The translations under genes and the position numbers were made by a program. A stretch of 64,000 nt of DNA, from assembly GCA_037013495.1 (NCBI GenBank), contig CM072810.1:21769343-21833342 (forward strand), in the 5' to 3' direction. Below the pieces are notes generated by a model. That model saw only the letters and a program-made list of their open reading frames with translations, did not search any database and was not told the origin of the DNA. Of the stretch, positions 35,793 through 46,754 are shown one piece after another. Positions within the stretch are counted from its first letter, which is position 1, and each line of letters starts with the position of its first letter. This DNA is from Hippophae tibetana (taxonomy: Eukaryota > Streptophyta > Magnoliopsida > Rosales > Elaeagnaceae).

Positions 35793-38700
35793 TCAAGTAT
35801 TTCTTGGGACAGATTGCAAGGGTTTAGCAGTAGCTGAGGCAGCAGATTTCAGAATGCCATTGCCATAGAATTCCTTGGTATTCCTAGTTTCAATGTCAGC
35901 CTTGAAAGTGATATCGGTTACAGACTCGTTTTGCCTCGCCAACTCAACTTTGGCCAGTGAAGAACACATTGTTTCTATAAGAAAAAATATGTTTTATCAG
36001 AAGAGTTGTAAGGGTGTCTGCGATAAAGGATTAATTAAAGCTCATAGGGCACAAGGAGGTGCATTCGCCAAAGTTTCACCCTTGTGATATTTTTAATATT
36101 TATTCCTTTTTTAAAATTTCACATCCTCTAAATTTTTGAACATTGGATTGAAAGGACAAATTCTATAGAAAGGTGAAGAACTCAGGAAAAAGAGAAACTT
36201 GGTTCTTTCCCATGTCCAAAATTGAGTTGATACTGGGAATTTGTTACGATATTAAAATTATATTTATTAATTTGAATTTCTAGCATTTGATTTAAGCGGA
36301 AGTATCTCATAATTCTGGCTATTGTCATTTATATTATATATTATATGGTTGTTTTATCTGGATGGTATTTAAGAATACTTTTGGAGTGAATTACTATATT
36401 ATTTGTTGAATTCTGACCATTTAAACCACATTAGTTATAAATAAAGCAGTAAAATGAAATATGTTCTCAGAACTTGAATTGAAGGCCCATTTCTTGAAGA
36501 ACCATGAATCAATCATTTTCATTCAGTTATTATTGTTTTAATAAGATATACGAAGTGACTTCGTATCAGAATTAAGTATTAGTAAGAAGCTTAAATAAAG
36601 AAAGAACTCAGTTCAAACATCAATTGATTAATCAGAAAAAGGCAGTATAACAATCTTTAAATTAGATACAAGGGTTATCATGATGCAAATGAACCATTTT
36701 GAAACAAAGTTCAAATAGTAGATCCAATCCTCTAAATTGGATTTTGAATAAGCAAGCAGTATCATATAAAGTAAGATGGAGAAACTTACCTTTTATGCTT
36801 CCTCTCGTGATGATCCGGCAAAGAAAATCACTGAATCTTCTCATTATAAGGTTTTGTTGTATTGCATAAAGCTCTGCACAATCATGCCCATCAAATGACT
36901 TAGGGGTTGTGTCTTCACTATAGATCATGGCTCCAGTACATAAGTTAGGCTCCATAATCATGTTTTTTTCATCACACATCAATGCAAGTGTTCCTGGGGA
37001 CAATGGCCGATTATTTTGCAAATCACCTCCATTTGATCCAGAACCAGTGGTACCATTCCTATTTGGCTGCCTTCCTTCCAAAGAGTTATTAGCCACAACA
37101 TTTTGGAAACCATGCATATGTTGACTCTCTTCTCTCTCTTTATGAGTGTTTCTGATTCTCTCCATTTGTCTACTTTCTGAAAAGTAAAATTACAGAGCCA
37201 AAAACAAACTGTATTTCTTTAAGTGAATAAAAGATGGAAAACAAATGTTATCATTCAAGAAATGAATCTGCAAATATTTAATTATTATGCATGGTATAAA
37301 TACCATAACAATCCTAATGTAACCAGACCTTGATAAATAGAAGAAATTCACAAATTAATTCAATTTAAACTGTGGTTCACTCACTCTTCCTATTTCAACC
37401 ACACCAAATACCATTTGATCTAAACACATTAACTCCAAACTTCTAATAAACCCCTAATGTTGTAGCTTCCAGCAACCAGCATTGTGTCATACCCCCGTGT
37501 TTTTAGAATATACCAAAGGGTAAAGTGCCAAAGAAATCTCTTAGATTAGATCATTTATACCGTTTAATCCCTCAAACTAAAAAGATACCTTGTAATCTCT
37601 CAACTTTGTAAAAAAGACCAATTAAAGACAAATTATATTATTTTAATGATTTTTTATTTAAAATATTATTATTTTCTATCAAGTAATTAAAACACAATTA
37701 AAATAGGAGTTTTTATAAAAATAAAGGTGAAATTTAATATGAAATAGTTTAACAAAAAAATAAACAATAATAAAATTCAAAAAAAAAGTTATTTAATATA
37801 TATTTTAACTTTTAATAAAAATTTAAAATTAATAAAACTTTAAAATAAAATAGTGGTAATTAACAAATATTAAAAAGTGAATTTTTTCATATTAATTATG
37901 ACTTTAACATTATTCAAGACTCGTATTTTAATATTATTTAATCACTTGATAGAAAAATAATAATATTTTAATAGAAAAATCATTAAATAATATAATTGTT
38001 CTTAATTAACCTTTTTAAAAAAAAATCTAAGGGACTAAATATAATAAACTAAATAACATAAATGACATAATTTAAGGGATTTCTGATGCATTTTTCTCTA
38101 TACCAAAATGGCTGTTCACATTCATTGGTATCAATGATTACAAGTTATATAACATGGGAATGCTTACTAAAAGATTTTCAATTCTACTTCTAGGTATCTG
38201 TTTTTTTAGGTGGTTAATGGAAGAACTCTTCACGGTGAATTCTGGCTTTCAGTTTGTTGTTTTAGTTCTATTGTGTAAACTCCTCATGTTGTTGAATGAA
38301 ATCTGTATACTTTGACTAAAAAGAAAATGTAATAACCATTACGTCAAGTAATAAATTAGTTATTTAGTGATCTGCAACCTGCAAACATGTTGGCAGCTTC
38401 TCCTGAAACCATAACCAAAAGTGAACAGAGATCTTTCACGTCCTGTGGCTGGAGGATATTCGCCAATGCAGATCTTCATTCGTGAATGTAAATGATAATA
38501 AGTTGAAAGAAAGATAAAAAGCAAAGAAACAATGAAAAATGAAAGAAAAATATCCAGTAATATGCAGAAGAAAAGTGCTAATACCTGTATGTCAATTTTG
38601 AACTTCCCAATGTGGCTTTGTTGGCCTCACGAGAAAAAGAAAAAGGTAATGGAGAAGCATTCACCAGAGGAATTCTTAGATTATTTTGCTGTTACAAAGA

Positions 38701-40215
38701 TGCATGCATACCTTGTCAGCAATATGAAAAGGTTAAAATAAGAAAATTTATGTAATATTACAATTTACAACAACTTGAGATTTTATAGTTTGCCCTAAAA
38801 AACAGACAATCATTAACATACTCTTCAAATAAATATTACATGAACCAGGTGAAATCTGGAGATATAGGCACTAGAATGAGAAGGAAAAAAGATGGAAGAA
38901 AATACCAAGCAAAAACCTTTTAAAGCCTAATAGGAGCCTCTCTCATCGAATGATTTCAAAGAACAATCATGTATGCGCTTGAGTCTCTGCAGTAGTTTAC
39001 CAATAGAGGTATTCCGATACATCATACATACTAATTTTGTATTCAAGTGACATAAGTACCTTTTGACCTTGTGCAATCATGTGATTGGCTTCATCTTTGG
39101 CTCCTATAGCAAAACGGAGCTGGTGATCTTTCCTTTTCCTGGATACTAGAGGGGTCCCATAGCCAGAGGAGCCAATGGCCCCATTAATGGCTGCATTGGC
39201 TGCCTGCTGGATATAAGGTGTGGTATTGTGGTCTTCATGAAACAAGGCTCTTCTTTCGTCACTTCCTTCAAAGTTCTTGCAATCACAACATTTACAATTT
39301 TCAGAGCACAGAATATTGGCTTGAAAGCACTCACAATACTTCTTCAGGCATCCTGATTTCTTGCAGTTACATCCTTTATTGTGCTTTCCTGCAGCTTGAA
39401 CTTCAACTGTGTCTTCCTGTGTTTGTTTTCAGATAACAAAGATTAAAACCAAGCTCAGCCAGGAAAGCAAATAAAACCACAAAACCATTAGTCAAAAAGA
39501 ATAAAAAAAAAAGTTATCAAACCATTCTGCCTGCTTCCTCTCTACTAAAAATCATTAGAGTAAATGGACAAATTCACATTCGAGCTTTTGCAATTTATGC
39601 ATTTTCATACATATACTTTCAATTCATTCAATTAACTACTTAAACTTTTGGATTGTATGCAATCTATTTTAAGCTATTTCTGTTCATGACTGTAAACCAT
39701 TAGTCAACCACAAGTTTCACACATTTCAAGTGTGTAAAGTTGCATTGTTTTATAAAACAATATCAAAATCCACACTTAAGATGTTTGATTATTTGCTTTT
39801 GGGGATGGCTCTGCTATGTGCTTTACACAATTTGGAGTCTACTAAATCAAGTGAATGGAAAGGATAATTTAAGGTATGCCTTTTCAGAGATTTGAAGTTA
39901 TCTTCACAAGTTGTGTCATCTCCATCAACATAGTTTCCAACGCAAGCAACGAACTTGATACCAATACTGAGGAATTTTCTAAAAAATGATGGATTTCTTA
40001 GACGTACCATGGACTTAAACCCCTAAAGACATTCGAATGCTCTCTATTCTAGAAGATAGAACTTTCCCAAACCTTTTCTGTTTTCTTTTCCTAATCATTG
40101 AGTAGTTTTTTTTTGGGGGGGGGGCACTAAAAAAAATTCAAACCCTTTACACTCCACAAACATAAATAGTTTATAATATTTTATCGCATATAATCAAAAA
40201 GATTATTTATAAACT

Positions 40216-40247
<32 letters not shown>

Positions 40248-43200
40248 AGAAAGTATGAAAAGGTATAAATAGTGAAAGGTGAACTGACAATCAGTCTATT
40301 TTCTCAAATAATTAATGTAAGTCTACTTAGGAGAAGTGATCAAATCAATGTATACAGTGAATCACAGTTAGAGGGCCCAAAGAGAAGACTTATCAATGTA
40401 AGGATTTTTTTCCCCTTTTTAAGTATTAGCAGAACTTGATTCTTATAAATTACTTGAGTTTCATAATTCCTACAAGTTATTCATGGTATTCATGTGAGAC
40501 ATCCATGCTTTTATGCTGTGAACTTGAACACCTACGACATTCAAATGGAAGCCTAGCAAGCAACCCAACAACATATGTCATGAATATGTTACCAACTTTC
40601 CAACAGGAATTAAAATGTATTTTAGGAAATTTTCTGCATTCAATTTGGTGGAGAGAATTTCAGGACCTAAAAAATTGGATAGCATAGAAATAAAAAGTTA
40701 CATTGTTGTAATTTAAAAGTTTGACAACAAGCACAGTATAAACAACATTACTCATGGTTGGTGGCTTGGTGGCTTGGTGCTGTTGGGAAATTACGAAAAT
40801 TCCTAATAAGTCAGATTTATGAGAAAACAAGAATAAAAAAATAACACACAAATTTGATAACGGAGTTCGGCCAATCTTGCTTACGTCTCTGGACCTGTTG
40901 TAGATCTTTTTACTGAAAGAGGAGAAATTACACAAGGTGTTTACAATGCTCACAACCCACAACCCATCTCATTTTCCACCATAGCTTTCCATTTTCTGAA
41001 AGCCTCAAATACTTCAGACTTGTGCTTTAGAAAGTAAACTCATACCTTCCGAGAGTGATCATCGATGAAAGTCAGAAAGTAGTGTTTTCCACCAATGGAT
41101 GAGACGGTTGTTGGTCCCCAAACATCAGAGTGAATAAGCTCTAGCCTTTCCTTCTTTGGGGTTCTGCAACTTATCTAAAAGCTGACTCTCTTTTGCTTTC
41201 CAAGTATGCAATCTTCGCACATGTCTATCTCGGCAGACTGTAGACCTGAAATTTTTCCCTTTGAGTGCATAATCTTCATCCCCTTCTCACTCATGTGGCC
41301 TAGTCTCTAGTGCCACAAATTTGATGTTTCATTGCTTGCTGCAACTGTGATTGAACAACGTGCTCTTACTATCATGTAAAGAGTGACACTCTTCTTGCCT
41401 CGAGCAACTGTCATTATGCCCTTTGAAATCTCCCAATCATCACCATGGAAGATCATAGTGTAGCCTTCACTGGCCAATTGTCCTACTGAGATTAAGTTCC
41501 TTCTTAAGTCGAGAATATGTCTGACATCCTTCAGCTCCCAAACAGACCCATTCAACTTAATCTTCACTACACTTTTGCCAATAATAGCACATGGTTGGTC
41601 ATCACCAAGATATACCTTTCCAAGGTTTCCGGAGACATATTTCTCAAAGCATTCTTTCTGTGAAGTAGCATGGAACGATGCTCCAGAGTCTAACACCCAA
41701 GATTCTTCTTTGCTCTCCAAAGAGCATATCAATGCATCATCTCCTCCTAAGGTGGAAGTAACATTTGCCTCTGCCTTCACTTGTTTGTCCTTTGGTGCAC
41801 TCTTGCACTGATTTTTGTAGTGTCCGGTTCTTCCACAATTCCAACACTCAATAGTCTTCGAGTTATGGGAATTATTAGGATTCCTGGATTTAGACCTCTT
41901 GTCCTTTGATCTACGTCGGTAGTCTGTTCTGTCACGTCCATTCCCTTTGGTTGAATTTCTTCCTATTGACTATGTATGCAAGACTGAAGAAGTTGACGGT
42001 TCACCTAACTCTCTACGTCGGATCTCTTCACTGAGAACCAGATCACGAACATCATCAAATTTTAACTTATTGCTTCCTGACGAACTACTCACAACCGTGA
42101 TAGTAGCATTCCAGTTTTCTGGAAAAGAAGACAAAAGTATCAATGCTCGTACTTCTTCATCGAATTCAATTTCCACTGAACTCAACTGGGTTGTGACTAT
42201 GTTGAGTTCATTGAGATGTTGAGCTACCGATGCGCCTTCCGTCATCCGCAAATTGAACAAACGCCTCATCAAGTGCACTTTGTTTGAGACTGATGGCTTC
42301 TCATACATATTGGAGAGAGCTACCATAAGACCCATCGTGGTCTTTTCCTTTGCTATGTTGAAAGCAACATTATGGGATAACGTCAATCGAATAACTCTGA
42401 GGGCTTGTCTGTCTAAAAGATTCCAATCTTCTTCCTTCATAGCCTCTGGCTTCTTCCCTGAGAGAGGTTGATATAGATTTCTTTGATACAGATAATCCTC
42501 TATCTGCATTTTCCAAAACCCAAAATCTGTACCATCGAATTTCTCGAGTTTCACCCTTCTTTCATCTGTGGCCATTGCTCCCACTCAAATCTGACTTCCT
42601 TTGGATCGTTTCTGACTATTTCTGCAAATCATCGTGGATTAGAACACCTCAGTCAACGAACAAATATCGTCAACAAAATTTTACTATTCACGTAATTCAC
42701 TATTCACGTGAATAGTAACCTTGTAGGAAATTGACAAAAATCACCACCAAAAGCTCTGACACAAGTTGTTAGGAAATTACGTAAATTCCTGATAAGTCAA
42801 ACTTATGAGAAAGCAAGAATAGAAAAATAACACAAATTTGATAACGGAGTTCGGCCAATCTTGCTTACGTTTCCGGATCTGCTGTAGATATTTTTACTGA
42901 AATAGGAGAAATTACACAAGGTGTTTACAACACTCACAACTCACAACCCACAACCTAATTACAGCCAAGAAAATTACTCTCAATTTTCTCTCACAAAAGC
43001 TTTTCTCTCTAAGCTTTTCTCTCAATTGGAATGAACACTTTTGATGGTTAATTCATTACAATTACACATCTATTTATAGGAAAATTCACTCCTTAAATTA
43101 CTCCTTAAATTAATGGTTTCTTGAATTCCTCCTTGAATTAAACTTTTTGTTTTGCTCCATATTTTGCTCCATGTTTTACTCCTTGTTTTGCTCCTTAATT

Positions 43201-45030
43201 TGCTCCTTAAATTAAGGAGCTTTATAACAATCTCCAACAGGTGCAAGTTTATCCTAAGCAATATTTTCGCAAAATCAAAACTAAGCTAACACATGTACAC
43301 CTTATCATCCTGAGATTCATGTGGACTGCTTGCAATCTTTGGTCTGAAAGCATTTGGATTACGCTCTATAATTACTCCAATAGCATGATGCCTTGCAGCA
43401 TCATTTTCCACATTATTGTGACAATTTAAGCAGCTGCAGCCATCACAATAAATCCCAGCCGCAAAGCACTCACAATACCTAACAAATAAAACAAATTAGC
43501 TTCATAGTAATAAAAAGGATAAGATAAAAACATATTGACCAAAACATTATATCTGAGTTCCAGATGTAATTCAAACTAGGAAAGTTGTAAAGAAAGAGAT
43601 ACATATATCCACCTGATCCAGAAAAGGAAAAGGTCACCCAAAAAACTATTCCGATGTGCATGAATAAGAAAAAAGCCATACAAAGGAATAAGGTAGGTCC
43701 TATTGTTTTAAGAGAAGTTAGAAATGCAGATATAAGATTCTGATGAGTTTAATCAAAACCATTCCATATTCTCTAAAGTGTAAATCAATTAAAGAAGATT
43801 TAATATAAGTTGTTGGATTATAATTTAACAAATGAGCCAAGCTCTAGAATTAAAACAAAATGTGAGAATCATTTTGGAAAATTAGTATAGTAGTGGCATA
43901 TGTTTGCCATTTGGGAAAGGATCCAACACTATACATTCTTGGACAACAAAGTCCACGACATACTTACAATTTCAGGCATTTAGAGTTTTTACATCTACAT
44001 TGCTTTTGCTTCTTTGGAGTACCATCTTTTGCTTCAATGCAGGGATGTGATCTAGGAGAGTCATGTTTTTTTGCCCTGGAAGAAAGTATATGCAATTGTG
44101 AAGAAAAAGCCATGTTTATTTTGTCATAATAAGCAGAATGCTCATATGTGAGAACTGATAAATAGTAAACACAAGGAAGACAGCAAGTTGTCATAGAGTT
44201 ATTGATGAGATCTAATTTCTAATTTCTGACTTGTGATTTTATCTTATGTCCTCCAGGCCTTTTTTTTAAATAACTAAACAACTCACGCACTCATTAAGAT
44301 TCCAAATTAGACATTGCCATTCTTACAACTTTACGATTGGAGAACTACACATTTCCAGGCCCCCATCGGCTTGTTTTACGGTTTGATAATTAAACACGGT
44401 CGTAAAAAGATGAGATCATCACCGACCTTTCATCTGTGTTTTGTTGATTCACCTAATTACACTATTATCCAAAACCCTCACAATACCTTCAGCCACACTA
44501 CTACTCTTCTACAAATCTTTATCCTCCTATATTGCAAAATAGGATTATATTATATTCCTTTCTCAAACTACAAAATTTTACTCAACATACCTTTCTAATT
44601 TTTATTACTTATAAATTTTAATTACCAAAATGCAAAATTTATCACCAAATCGTCAAGAAGAAGAGAGAACTTACACGGCATGCAATGTCTGTATGGGAAG
44701 CTTCTTGACAGTGTGCGGAACTTCACGCTGTGGCGTCAGAGGTATATTCGGTCGAGGTATAAATTGCGGAGTCTTCCATGGCCTGTGAGACTGAACTTGA
44801 GGTTGAAAAGGCGGCTTTTGCGACCGAGGCTGTAATTGAAAGTGTGATTGCAAGTTTTCTGGCGACTGTGGAAGAGATCGTGGCAGCTGTGATGAAGACG
44901 GTGTCGGTGATAATGACTGTAACCTTCTTTGAGTGTCCAACCGCTCCTGAAACACCATCTTGGCCGCAAAATCCAATTGCCTAGCGAATTTCTTCGGCGT
45001 GGAATCGGTAATTGTTTTGGTTTTCTCCAT
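35793..45030 (-). CDS. TCX: CPP/TCX family CXC-domain DNA-binding protein (TCX5/TCX6-like), 8 exons
   Basis: Coding exons, in gene order: 45030-44675, 44075-43968, 43478-43301, 39416-39060, 38688-38585, 38473-38379, 37176-36790, 35974-35793. Their 1,767 nt give 588 residues. Every junction is GT-AG and phases agree throughout. The start is the ATG at 45030, before the conserved [11 protein letters not shown] (residues 11-21). CXC domain 1 is residues 145-174 (CRCKNSKC…YCECF…CDGCSCLNC), then the linker [15 protein letters not shown], then CXC domain 2 at residues 230-260 (CNCKKSGC…YCECF…CKCCDC). All expected cysteines are present. Exon 6 holds [20 protein letters not shown], conserved in the family. 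Proteins of this type bind CHR-like DNA (TTYGAA) in the nucleus as LIN54-like subunits of DREAM cell-cycle complexes. Intron 3 carries a copia insertion and intron 6 a MITE. TCX5/6 versus a sister TCX is inference. Confidence 0.93.
37509..37517 (+). repeat. 9-bp target-site duplication TATACCAAA (left)
   Basis: It is identical to 38099-38107 on the other side of the MITE. A 9-bp duplication is characteristic of Mutator-like elements. Confidence 0.85.
37518..38098. mobile_element. Mutator-type MITE (581 bp) in intron 6 of the TCX gene
   Basis: The ends are imperfect inverted repeats: GGGTAAAGTGCCAAAGAAAT on the left and GAGAAAAATGCATCAGAAAT as the complement of the right. Similarity of the arms continues inward for about 150 bp (…attatattatttt-aatgattttt…tatcaagtaatta against …tatcaagtgatta). 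Flanks are a perfect 9-bp duplication. There is no coding capacity. Long inverted arms plus a 9-bp duplication point to the Mutator superfamily. It lies wholly within the 1,202-bp intron and leaves the splice sites untouched. Confidence 0.85.
39060..39416 (-). other. Exon 4 of the TCX gene, encoding CXC domain 2
   Basis: It has 119 whole codons (phase 0 on both sides), starting [16 protein letters not shown] and holding the complete second CXC domain, then [15 protein letters not shown] and [11 protein letters not shown], which are conserved after CXC2 in TCX5/6-type proteins. The acceptor is acacag and the donor GTACTT. Confidence 0.93.
40216..40246 (+). repeat. Run of 31 G in TCX intron 3
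   Basis: An uninterrupted G31 tract follows aaact. A T9G10 tract lies 90 bp upstream (40106-40124). On the gene's sense strand these are C runs. Such tracts can form quadruplexes and are also prone to polymerase slippage and assembly error, so the exact length is uncertain. Confidence 0.8.
40776..40780 (+). repeat. Target-site duplication GGTGC (left)
   Basis: It is identical to 43240-43244 and flanks the copia element in intron 3. Confidence 0.85.
40781..40969 (-). repeat. 3' LTR of the intronic copia element, truncated
   Basis: It matches 42767-42955 (ggaaattacg, ataacggagttcggccaatc, ggtgtttacaa). Forward start TGTTGGG is the complement of a CCAACA end. Homology to the LTR stops near 40969, where integrase sequence starts, so only about 190 of 473 bp remain. 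Confidence 0.85.
40970..41290 (-). pseudogene. Copia integrase, N-terminal part only
   Basis: The reading gives [14 protein letters not shown] and [15 protein letters not shown] (HHCC zinc region), then [33 protein letters not shown] and [19 protein letters not shown]. The catalytic core is cut after this point by the join to the LTR. It is read in the same frame as gag-protease apart from TAG codons. Confidence 0.85.
41307..41780 (-). pseudogene. Copia aspartic protease region
   Basis: The frame contains [13 protein letters not shown], a copia protease active site with D-S-G intact, followed by [38 protein letters not shown] and [18 protein letters not shown]. It continues upstream without a stop into the zinc knuckle (the frame is open from 41969), so gag and protease form one polyprotein with a single stop between. 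It ends at TAG in the LWH(K/R)RLGHM block. Confidence 0.88.
41781..41969 (-). pseudogene. Gag C-terminal zinc knuckle
   Basis: In frame with the protease, the reading gives [14 protein letters not shown], an intact C-X2-C-X4-H-X4-C nucleic-acid-binding knuckle, preceded by a basic stretch ([13 protein letters not shown]). A TAG at 41970-41972 separates it from the main gag frame. Confidence 0.88.
41970..42584 (-). pseudogene. Copia gag, capsid part (204 residues open)
   Basis: Starting at [20 protein letters not shown], it has the copia capsid signatures [51 protein letters not shown] and [12 protein letters not shown] (UBN2/DUF4219-type Gag). It is of normal length up to a TAG, where the zinc knuckle continues in the same frame. 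A nonsense change is the only break seen in gag. Confidence 0.88.
42753..42764 (-). other. Primer binding site, initiator tRNA-Met type
   Basis: The minus strand reads TTGTGTCAGAGC three bases inside the LTR end. The canonical plant copia site is TGGTATCAGAGC, so there are two mismatches. Confidence 0.75.
42767..43239 (-). repeat. 5' LTR of the intronic copia element (473 bp)
   Basis: On the minus strand it starts TGTTGGAGATTG and ends TTCCTAACA, followed by the primer site. The U3 side holds a repeated GAGCAAAA/GGAGCAAA motif (43140-43210) and TATA-like ctataaatag (43070-43079 region). Confidence 0.9.
43301..44075 (-). other. Exons 2-3 of the TCX gene, encoding CXC domain 1
   Basis: Exon 2 (44075-43968) encodes [16 protein letters not shown] and ends with a GTAAGT donor. 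Exon 3 (43478-43301) resumes with [14 protein letters not shown] and the linker [10 protein letters not shown]. The leucine codon between them is split TT|G, so the intron cuts the zinc-binding domain at a fixed place. Intron 2 is 489 bp. Confidence 0.92.
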
Positions 45031-46750
45031 TAAATCTCAAAAGACACTAAACAAAATCATACAAAGAAAAATCAACAAAATTTTATATATTTCAAAATTA
45101 AAATTTTATATATTTCAGTTTCACATTCGGTTACAAAAACGAGAATCCAAATATTCGAGTAACGATCAAACAATTGCGAAAAGGAGCCGCTTCTAAGCTC
45201 GCCGGAAACTGACACCGCACACCAGCGGAGTAAACTGTCCTGTGCAAGAGAATCGAAGTTTTCGCCAGAAGCTGAACAGAGATTAGCAGATAGCGGTAGA
45301 TGTTATTTAAATAATCTTTCTTATCTTATTGGGCTTTATTTCAAATGGGAGTTTTTGTTATATTGGAGGGTTCAAATCAATATGAATAATAAAAGGACAT
45401 CAAAGAGATTAGTTTAACGGTTGAGATGGAGAGAGTGAAAGGCAATGAAGTTGTTAGCAGCCGTTGGATTGACACGGGAGGTTTAGGTTTTTGTGCCGGA
45501 AAAAGATGGCAGTGGAATTGGCGCTAACAATATCAGGAAAGTAACAGGTATTAGAAGGAAACTACACGTGTACGGGTATTTTCGCTTCTGGCTCAATGAG
45601 ATTCAGAATCGACGGTTCAAATTTAAAACTTTAAATGTTTTTTTCTTGAACAAAACTTCTATTTCCTTGACATAAGTAACGTGTTTTTTTTATAAACTCC
45701 ACTCAACAAAGAATGCTTGGTTCCATGGCGGCTAATACATAAAACCACGTCGTGTGTTATGAACGAACGTGTGTTATTGACTGAATGACGCACGTACATG
45801 TTTACTGTGATAAGAAAATAGATGAGTCCAATTCACACATCTCACTTTTAAATGCGGTCGTGCCACAAATACGTGAAAAATTTTATATTTATTACCCAAA
45901 AAAAAAAGTGGACATTTTTTTTCTATTTGTCAATTATTAGTTACATATGTATATTAAACATGGTTATTGCAAATTTTAAGTCATTATTTTATTTTGATGA
46001 ATGTAATGTTTTTAGTGATTTTTCTTCATTTTTTGTTTAATTTTTTATACTCGTGGGTTTTGTGGTGTTTATCGTTTTTATCTTTGTTTATTTATCTAAA
46101 TAGTTTGATTTCTATATTCATTTTTAAGTATTTATGTTGTTTCTTATTGTTTAGAAAACAATGGAGTTTTTTATTTGTGGTATATTGGTGTTGTTAATTA
46201 ATATTTGAATATGTATTCGTTATAAGTTGATTATCAGTTTATCGAGATGATCAGTAGTTATTTTGTTAATATAATTTAAATAATTACATTTTTTATAAGA
46301 TATAACTATTTACATATATTTTATATTATTGAATTTGTGTATATATTATTTGTTATTTAATTTAGGAAGAATGTGTATACTATATGTTTGGTAACAAGGT
46401 CTATTCAATACAATACTTTTTGTAGTAACATGTAACAATTTACATATGTTCACTATTGGGATGAAATATATTACATTCTTATATGTTATCATGTGTTTTC
46501 TGTTTAATTTATTTATTTATTGTTTAGAATTAAAGTCTTAATTAATTATAATTATTAATTCGTTTTGTTTAATTTTTTTTATATTTTTAGATTTTTAAAA
46601 CGAGAATATTGGATTTTGAATTAATTGATAAGTATAAAAAGTTGCATTTTACTACTAATCAACCCAAGCTTTAGTTATTTATTATTTTCTTATTTATTTG
46701 ATTATATTTTATGTTATTTAGCCTTATATTTGTATTATGTAATTTTTTTT
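45031..46750. other. Probable TCX promoter/5' UTR, then AT-rich DNA without genes
   Basis: 45031-45300 directly precedes the TCX start and should hold its 5' UTR and promoter. I could not fix a TATA box or E2F site with confidence. From about 45840 to 46750 the sequence is very AT-rich with no recognisable protein, and the small open frames there are T-rich artefacts. Confidence 0.4.
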
Positions 46751-46754
46751 TTTT

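Larger units (their letters stand above)
40781..43239 (-). mobile_element. Internally deleted Ty1/copia element in TCX intron 3 (2,459 bp)
   Basis: On the minus strand: 5' LTR (43239-42767), iMet-type primer site, gag, zinc knuckle, protease, the first part of integrase, then a direct join to a shortened 3' LTR (about 40969-40781). The rest of integrase, RT and RNase H are gone. It is bounded by a perfect GGTGC duplication, so it inserted or was replicated as one unit. The long frame is interrupted only by three TAG codons (41970-41972, 41307-41309, 41175-41177), so it is a fairly young element compared with others here. Confidence 0.9.

Noticed and set aside
39146-39334. Frame starting [15 protein letters not shown] on the minus strand
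   Set aside because: It is an alternative frame of TCX exon 4. The frame with the CXC cysteines is the coding one.
40216-40246. G tract considered as telomere-like or vector sequence
   Set aside because: There is no TTTAGGG pattern or vector sequence. It is a simple homopolymer within an intron.
40660-40962. 100-codon minus-strand frame
   Set aside because: It starts in the truncated copia LTR and runs into intron sequence; no domain.
44736-44984. Frames on both strands overlapping TCX exon 1
   Set aside because: Shadows of the P/Q/S-rich exon 1, which has the conserved RQLDF motif and phase-consistent splicing.
45840-46750. T-rich frames at 45852-46197 resembling membrane peptides
   Set aside because: Frames in extremely T-rich DNA give F/L/Y/I-rich peptides by chance. 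No conserved motif or start context.
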